DNA of 64,000 nt. It comes from Lachnospiraceae bacterium NSJ-143. GTDB lineage: Bacteria; Bacillota; Clostridia; Lachnospirales; Anaerotignaceae. Positions 60,715 through 64,000 of this stretch are shown here, one piece after another (within the stretch, counting starts at the first letter, position 1; every line of letters begins with the position of its first letter). The notes beneath the pieces were generated by a model. The model was not told the DNA's origin. It did no database searches and saw only the letters and a list, made by a program, of their open reading frames with translations. A program made the position numbers and the translations under genes. The stretch spans positions 124,001-188,000 of the forward strand of contig JALIFM010000003.1 of NCBI GenBank assembly GCA_022867625.1, in the 5' to 3' direction.

Positions 60715-60867
60715 TTATGCCTTATCTATTAATGCTTTTGCACAATCTTCTGAAGGCAAATTTTTCATTGATTTTTGTTTGCCTTATGGTATAATGAACG
60801 TGTATAAACAGAAATATGTTCTAGTATTCAGAACAAATATATTTTATTAAAGACAGGAGTGGATTTT

Positions 60868-61953
60868 ATGTCAAATTTTACATTCCAGTACCTTCCATGC
60901 TACACGGTAGGTCCTGACGCTTACGAGAGGGTTCCTGAGGTATGCTCAAAGCACGGCAAGAAGGCTGTAGCTGTGGGCGGACACAGGGCACTTGCCGCCG
61001 CAAAGCCATATATTGAAAAAGCAATCAGGGATTCGGATATTGAAATTATTGACTATATCTGGTACGGCGGAGAGGCTTCACTTGAAAACGCCGAGATGGT
61101 AGCCAACACAGAAAGCTACAAAAATGCTGATATGGTTTTCGCTTTCGGAGGCGGAAAGGCCCTTGACACATGCAAATACGCTGCCTCAATAATCGATAAG
61201 AAACCAATATTTACATTCCCTACAATTGCGGCTACATGCGCTCCTGCTTCTGCTGAGGCTATTATGTACTATCCAAACGGCGAGGCAAGGGATACATACC
61301 AGTGCGGAAGACCTGCTGAGCATATCTTTATTAACACGGACATAATCGCTCAGGCTCCTGACCTTTACCTCTGGGCAGGCATTGGAGATACAATGGCAAA
61401 GCATTTTGAAACTGAGCTTGCCGCAAGAGACAGAAAAATTTCCTACAAGCAGGCACTTGGCGTTGAGGTAGGCACAATGTGCTATAAGCCGCTTGTAAAG
61501 TACGGCGCACAGGCTATTGCAGACTGCAAGAACAACACCTCATCTGAGGAGCTTGAGCAGATAGCCCTTACAAATATAATCACAACAGGTACAGTTTCCG
61601 CACTTGTAGGCGTTACAATCAACTCAAATATCGCCCATTCTCTCTGCTACGGACTCACAGTACTCCCTCAGGTAGAAAAGAATCACCTTCACGGCGAGGT
61701 AGTTTCCTACTGCACACTTGTACTGCTTTATGCCGACGGACAGAATGACAAGGTAGATGAGCTTTATCCTCTTTACAAGGCCATAAACCTGCCTACAAAG
61801 CTTGCCGACCTTGAGGTTAAGAGGGAGGAGCTTGGACCTGTAATAGAAAAGGCTCTCTCTGTAGAGGATATCAATTTTGTGCCTTACAAAGTTACAGACA
61901 AGATGCTTATGGACGCTATAGATAAGCTCGAAGAATACAATAAGACACACTGA
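60868..61953 (+). CDS. Iron-containing alcohol dehydrogenase family (glycerol dehydrogenase-like)
   Basis: A 361-residue enzyme resembling GldA. NAD-binding FAFGGGKALDTCK, TIAATCAP, and metal ligands in WAGIGDTMAKHFE (Asp), NSNIAHSLCYGL (His) and HLHGEVVSY (His). It oxidises a polyol or hydroxy compound, or reduces an aldehyde, with NAD(H). ATG 60868 follows AGGAGTG by 6 bases; a GTG at 60859 overlaps that site. Single gene with its own terminator. Confidence 0.9.
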   Translation: MSNFTFQYLPCYTVGPDAYERVPEVCSKHGKKAVAVGGHRALAAAKPYIEKAIRDSDIEIIDYIWYGGEASLENAEMVANTESYKNADMVFAFGGGKALDTCKYAASIIDKKPIFTFPTIAATCAPASAEAIMYYPNGEARDTYQCGRPAEHIFINTDIIAQAPDLYLWAGIGDTMAKHFETELAARDRKISYKQALGVEVGTMCYKPLVKYGAQAIADCKNNTSSEELEQIALTNIITTGTVSALVGVTINSNIAHSLCYGLTVLPQVEKNHLHGEVVSYCTLVLLYADGQNDKVDELYPLYKAINLPTKLADLEVKREELGPVIEKALSVEDINFVPYKVTDKMLMDAIDKLEEYNKTH

Positions 61954-61982
61954 TTGACTGTCAAATAAATTATACTTAATAA

Positions 61983-62018
61983 AAAACAGCCCCCACTGAA
62001 AGCCGCGGAGGCTGTTTT
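61983..62018. terminator. Bidirectional terminator
   Basis: AAAACAGCC and GGCTGTTTT around an 18-base loop, between converging genes. Confidence 0.8.
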
Positions 62019-62025
62019 ATTTTGC

Positions 62026-62388
62026 CTATTTTTTATTTTCGTCCTTCTTTATCCTGTTCATTGAATTAACAGTTGAGCCGGTGTAAAGCCCTATAAAAGT
62101 GAATATGAGGTATATAAACCCTACCACCGCCACAGGCACGCTCCTGTAATAAATAATCTGCGGCAAATAAATAACGAACACAAAAACGATGTACAAAAAA
62201 TTCATTCCATGCCTGAAGCCAAAAACCACAGCAGATATGAGGTTTGCCAGAGGAATGGCAAGAAACAGCATAAGCCCGACACCTATTGATTCCTGAGACT
62301 GCGGAAACACCACAGGTATAAGCGGCACAAAATAGAACGCCGCCGCTACAATAATTAAATACGGCACAAACTTTTTAAACTTTTCCAT
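62026..62388 (-). CDS. Small integral membrane protein, unknown
   Basis: A 120-residue protein with four hydrophobic helices (about 8-26, 33-54, 62-78, 84-103) and a basic C-terminus (NRIKKDENKK). ATG 62388 lies 8 bases after GGGGGAGA; an ATG at 62418 would place that site inside the gene. It starts 48 bases after the stop of the radical SAM gene and is likely cotranscribed. The family was not recognised. Confidence 0.7.
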   Translation of the reverse strand: MEKFKKFVPYLIIVAAAFYFVPLIPVVFPQSQESIGVGLMLFLAIPLANLISAVVFGFRHGMNFLYIVFVFVIYLPQIIYYRSVPVAVVGFIYLIFTFIGLYTGSTVNSMNRIKKDENKK

Positions 62389-62435
62389 ACTGCCATTCTC
62401 CCCCTTATTAAAATACACCCTATCCCTCTTAAGCC

Positions 62436-63845
62436 TTAAGCATTTTTAATCTCGTCTTTTTCATTCATATATTTTGTTCCGCCAAAATGGCTGTTTTCCT
62501 CCCACAGCCTGTCGGCCCTGCTCTTCCACTCGCTGGCATAAAGCGCACATTTGCCGCATAGATGCTCAACAGTTTCCGGCGATTCAAGGTCCGTCGACTT
62601 CGCCCCGCATTTTTCAACCATGCTCATAAGCAGTTCCGGATTTTCAAGCATTGGGCATGGCCTGAGATGGTTTGAGTTAAACGGCTGTCCATCGTGATAT
62701 GCCATAAACAATGGCTGTTTAAGCGCTTCCAGAAGCGAAACCTCGTTTATATTGGCGCTGGAATAATGAATAAATACACACGGTTCACAGTCGCCGTTGG
62801 CATTTATATGGAAGTAGTTCCTTCCGCCGGCTATACACCCGCCTACATATTCGCCGTCATTCTGAAAGTCGAATGCAAATATAAGCTTATCACAGCTTTC
62901 AGACCTTATCTCCCTCACCCTGTGGTACATGTACTCCCTCTGGTCAGGGTCCAGCAGAAGCTCCGCAGCCGCACTGTTTCCCACAGGCATATAGTGGAAA
63001 TACCATATATAGCGGCAGCCCTTTTCTATAATCATATCAAGAAACTCATCGCTTGTAACTGTCCTGTAGTTTTTGCTTGTGTAGCATATTGACAGGCCAA
63101 AAAGCTGGCCGTGTTTTTTCAAAAGCTCCATGGCCTCCATTACCTTATCAAAGACACCCTCTCCACGTCTGGAGTCATTGACCTCATCAAAGCCCTCAAG
63201 GCTCAGTGAAAGCGAAAGGTTTCCTACCTCGTCCATCTGCCTGCAAAACTGCTCATCTACAAGCGTACCGTTTGTAAACGCGTGAAACTCACAGTCATGG
63301 TGCTTTTTACAAAGCTTTATTATATCGTCCTTTCTCACAAGCGGCTCTCCGCCTGTAAGCATATAAAAATATATGCCCAGCTTCTTGCCCTGAGAAACTA
63401 TATCGTCAAGCTTGTCAAATGATAGGTTGAGCTTATTGCCGTACTGTGCCGCCCAGCAGCCTGTACAGTGCAGATTGCATGCGCTTGTGGGGTCCATAAG
63501 TATAAGCCATGGGATATTGCATTTGTGAAGCTCACGCATTTTTCTGATTGTTTTAGTACCGTTAAATGCCGCCTCATAGCCCAAGTTTAAAGCTGTCATC
63601 TTAACTACGTTGGGGCTCAGCTCATCTAAAAGCTTATTTGTATACCTCATCCATTTACTGTCTTTTCCGCATATAATTTTTCTGATAGCATCATAAGTAT
63701 TTTGGCTGAAATTGCCGCCCATAAACTTTTCAGTAAGGTCAACAAGCTTTATCAGGTTCTTCTCCCTGTCCTTGCCTATATACTTAAGTGCACTGTCTAT
63801 CGCGGCTGAATATGTCAGTCTGGCTGCTGAATGTGATAATCCCAT
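62436..63845 (-). CDS. Radical SAM protein
   Basis: A 469-residue radical SAM enzyme. The cluster motif is PTSACNLHCTGCWAAQ (Cys about 120, 124, 127), with GGEPLVRKDD as the SAM-binding GGE motif. A helical N-terminal domain (1-105) and a C-terminal Cys-rich region (CEPCVF, CPMLEN, CGKCALY) that may hold an auxiliary cluster, as in SPASM-like proteins. The product is not known; the gene is next to a small membrane protein gene. Its promoter region reaches the end of the window. Confidence 0.88.
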   Translation of the reverse strand: MGLSHSAARLTYSAAIDSALKYIGKDREKNLIKLVDLTEKFMGGNFSQNTYDAIRKIICGKDSKWMRYTNKLLDELSPNVVKMTALNLGYEAAFNGTKTIRKMRELHKCNIPWLILMDPTSACNLHCTGCWAAQYGNKLNLSFDKLDDIVSQGKKLGIYFYMLTGGEPLVRKDDIIKLCKKHHDCEFHAFTNGTLVDEQFCRQMDEVGNLSLSLSLEGFDEVNDSRRGEGVFDKVMEAMELLKKHGQLFGLSICYTSKNYRTVTSDEFLDMIIEKGCRYIWYFHYMPVGNSAAAELLLDPDQREYMYHRVREIRSESCDKLIFAFDFQNDGEYVGGCIAGGRNYFHINANGDCEPCVFIHYSSANINEVSLLEALKQPLFMAYHDGQPFNSNHLRPCPMLENPELLMSMVEKCGAKSTDLESPETVEHLCGKCALYASEWKSRADRLWEENSHFGGTKYMNEKDEIKNA

Positions 63846-64000
63846 AACTTAATCCCTCCTGCTTCAAACGGCCTGAGCCGGTTAATACGTAATATAAGCG
63901 GCTTACACAGCTTATTTTTAATGCCGCCGTTATAATACATTATAATAACATATTATGAATCAAATTTACATAACTTTTTCATAATATACCAATATATGGC

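Overview
The window is a 64 kb piece of chromosome from an anaerobic, spore-forming member of the Clostridia, most likely close to the Lachnospiraceae. The reasons are AGGAGG-type ribosome sites, frequent TTG/GTG starts, a perfect CIRCE operator, an ECF-type folate transporter, TRAP transporters, families typical of Clostridia (DUF5721, DUF6440, a Cys/Gly-rich small membrane protein) and a mother-cell-sigma-like promoter. There is no ribosomal RNA gene and no conjugation, phage structural or replication gene. This placement comes from reading the sequence only.

Layout. 1-9.6 kb: start of glnS, a DUF6440-like protein, an MBOAT/SGNH O-acylation pair, DUF5721, heat-shock htpG behind a CIRCE operator, an EamA exporter coupled to an AraC regulator, an unknown coiled-coil protein and a Cys/Gly-rich small protein. 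9.75-30.6 kb: a subtilisin-like protease gene split in two by a 19,969-bp element. The element carries a large serine recombinase next to its left end and a 10-bp direct repeat (CACATGTAGC) at both junctions. Joining the host sequences at this repeat restores a continuous 290-codon protease with an intact Asp-His-Ser triad. The cargo is metabolic: two complete TRAP transporter operons, a lactate-racemase-like protein, a one-cysteine Asp/Glu racemase homologue, two cysteine-desulfidase-like proteins, an iron-sulfur serine dehydratase, an opine dehydrogenase, an MBL hydrolase, three FadR-type regulators and one MarR regulator. Recognisable operators lie in front of the operons.

30.6-43.6 kb: an unknown protein downstream of the split protease, M29 aminopeptidase, a NifX-like protein, an intact secreted subtilase, tRNA-Lys(CTT) with a possible structured RNA behind it, a CPA1-type antiporter, a tandem array of about 206-bp units (4.6 copies), a MarR-controlled heterodimeric ABC exporter, an AraC/GyrI-like regulator and an XRE regulator. 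43.7-49 kb: a one-carbon folate cluster on the minus strand (panB, fhs, folD, folT, fchA). Its FolD lacks two residues needed for cyclohydrolase activity, which FchA can supply. 49.4-59 kb: sugar-acid/hydroxy-acid catabolism (four-carbon acid sugar kinase, GarR-type reductase, class II aldolase, RpiR regulator; MhpE/MhpF, IclR regulator; a second lactate-racemase-like protein). An operator-like motif is shared by the iclR and racemase-like promoters. 59-64 kb: MATE exporter, glycerol-dehydrogenase-like protein, small membrane protein and a radical SAM protein.

How it fits together. The split protease has a SigK/SigE-like promoter, a serine recombinase beside the left junction and exact in-frame repair at a short repeat. 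That combination is the architecture of developmentally excised elements such as skin in sigK. I infer, but cannot show, that excision happens in the sporulating mother cell. Unlike most such elements this one carries a coherent catabolic programme: uptake of a carboxylate or opine-like compound, release of an amino acid, and deamination of serine or cysteine to pyruvate. The growing cell and the germ line would keep that programme, and the terminal mother cell would trade it for an active protease.
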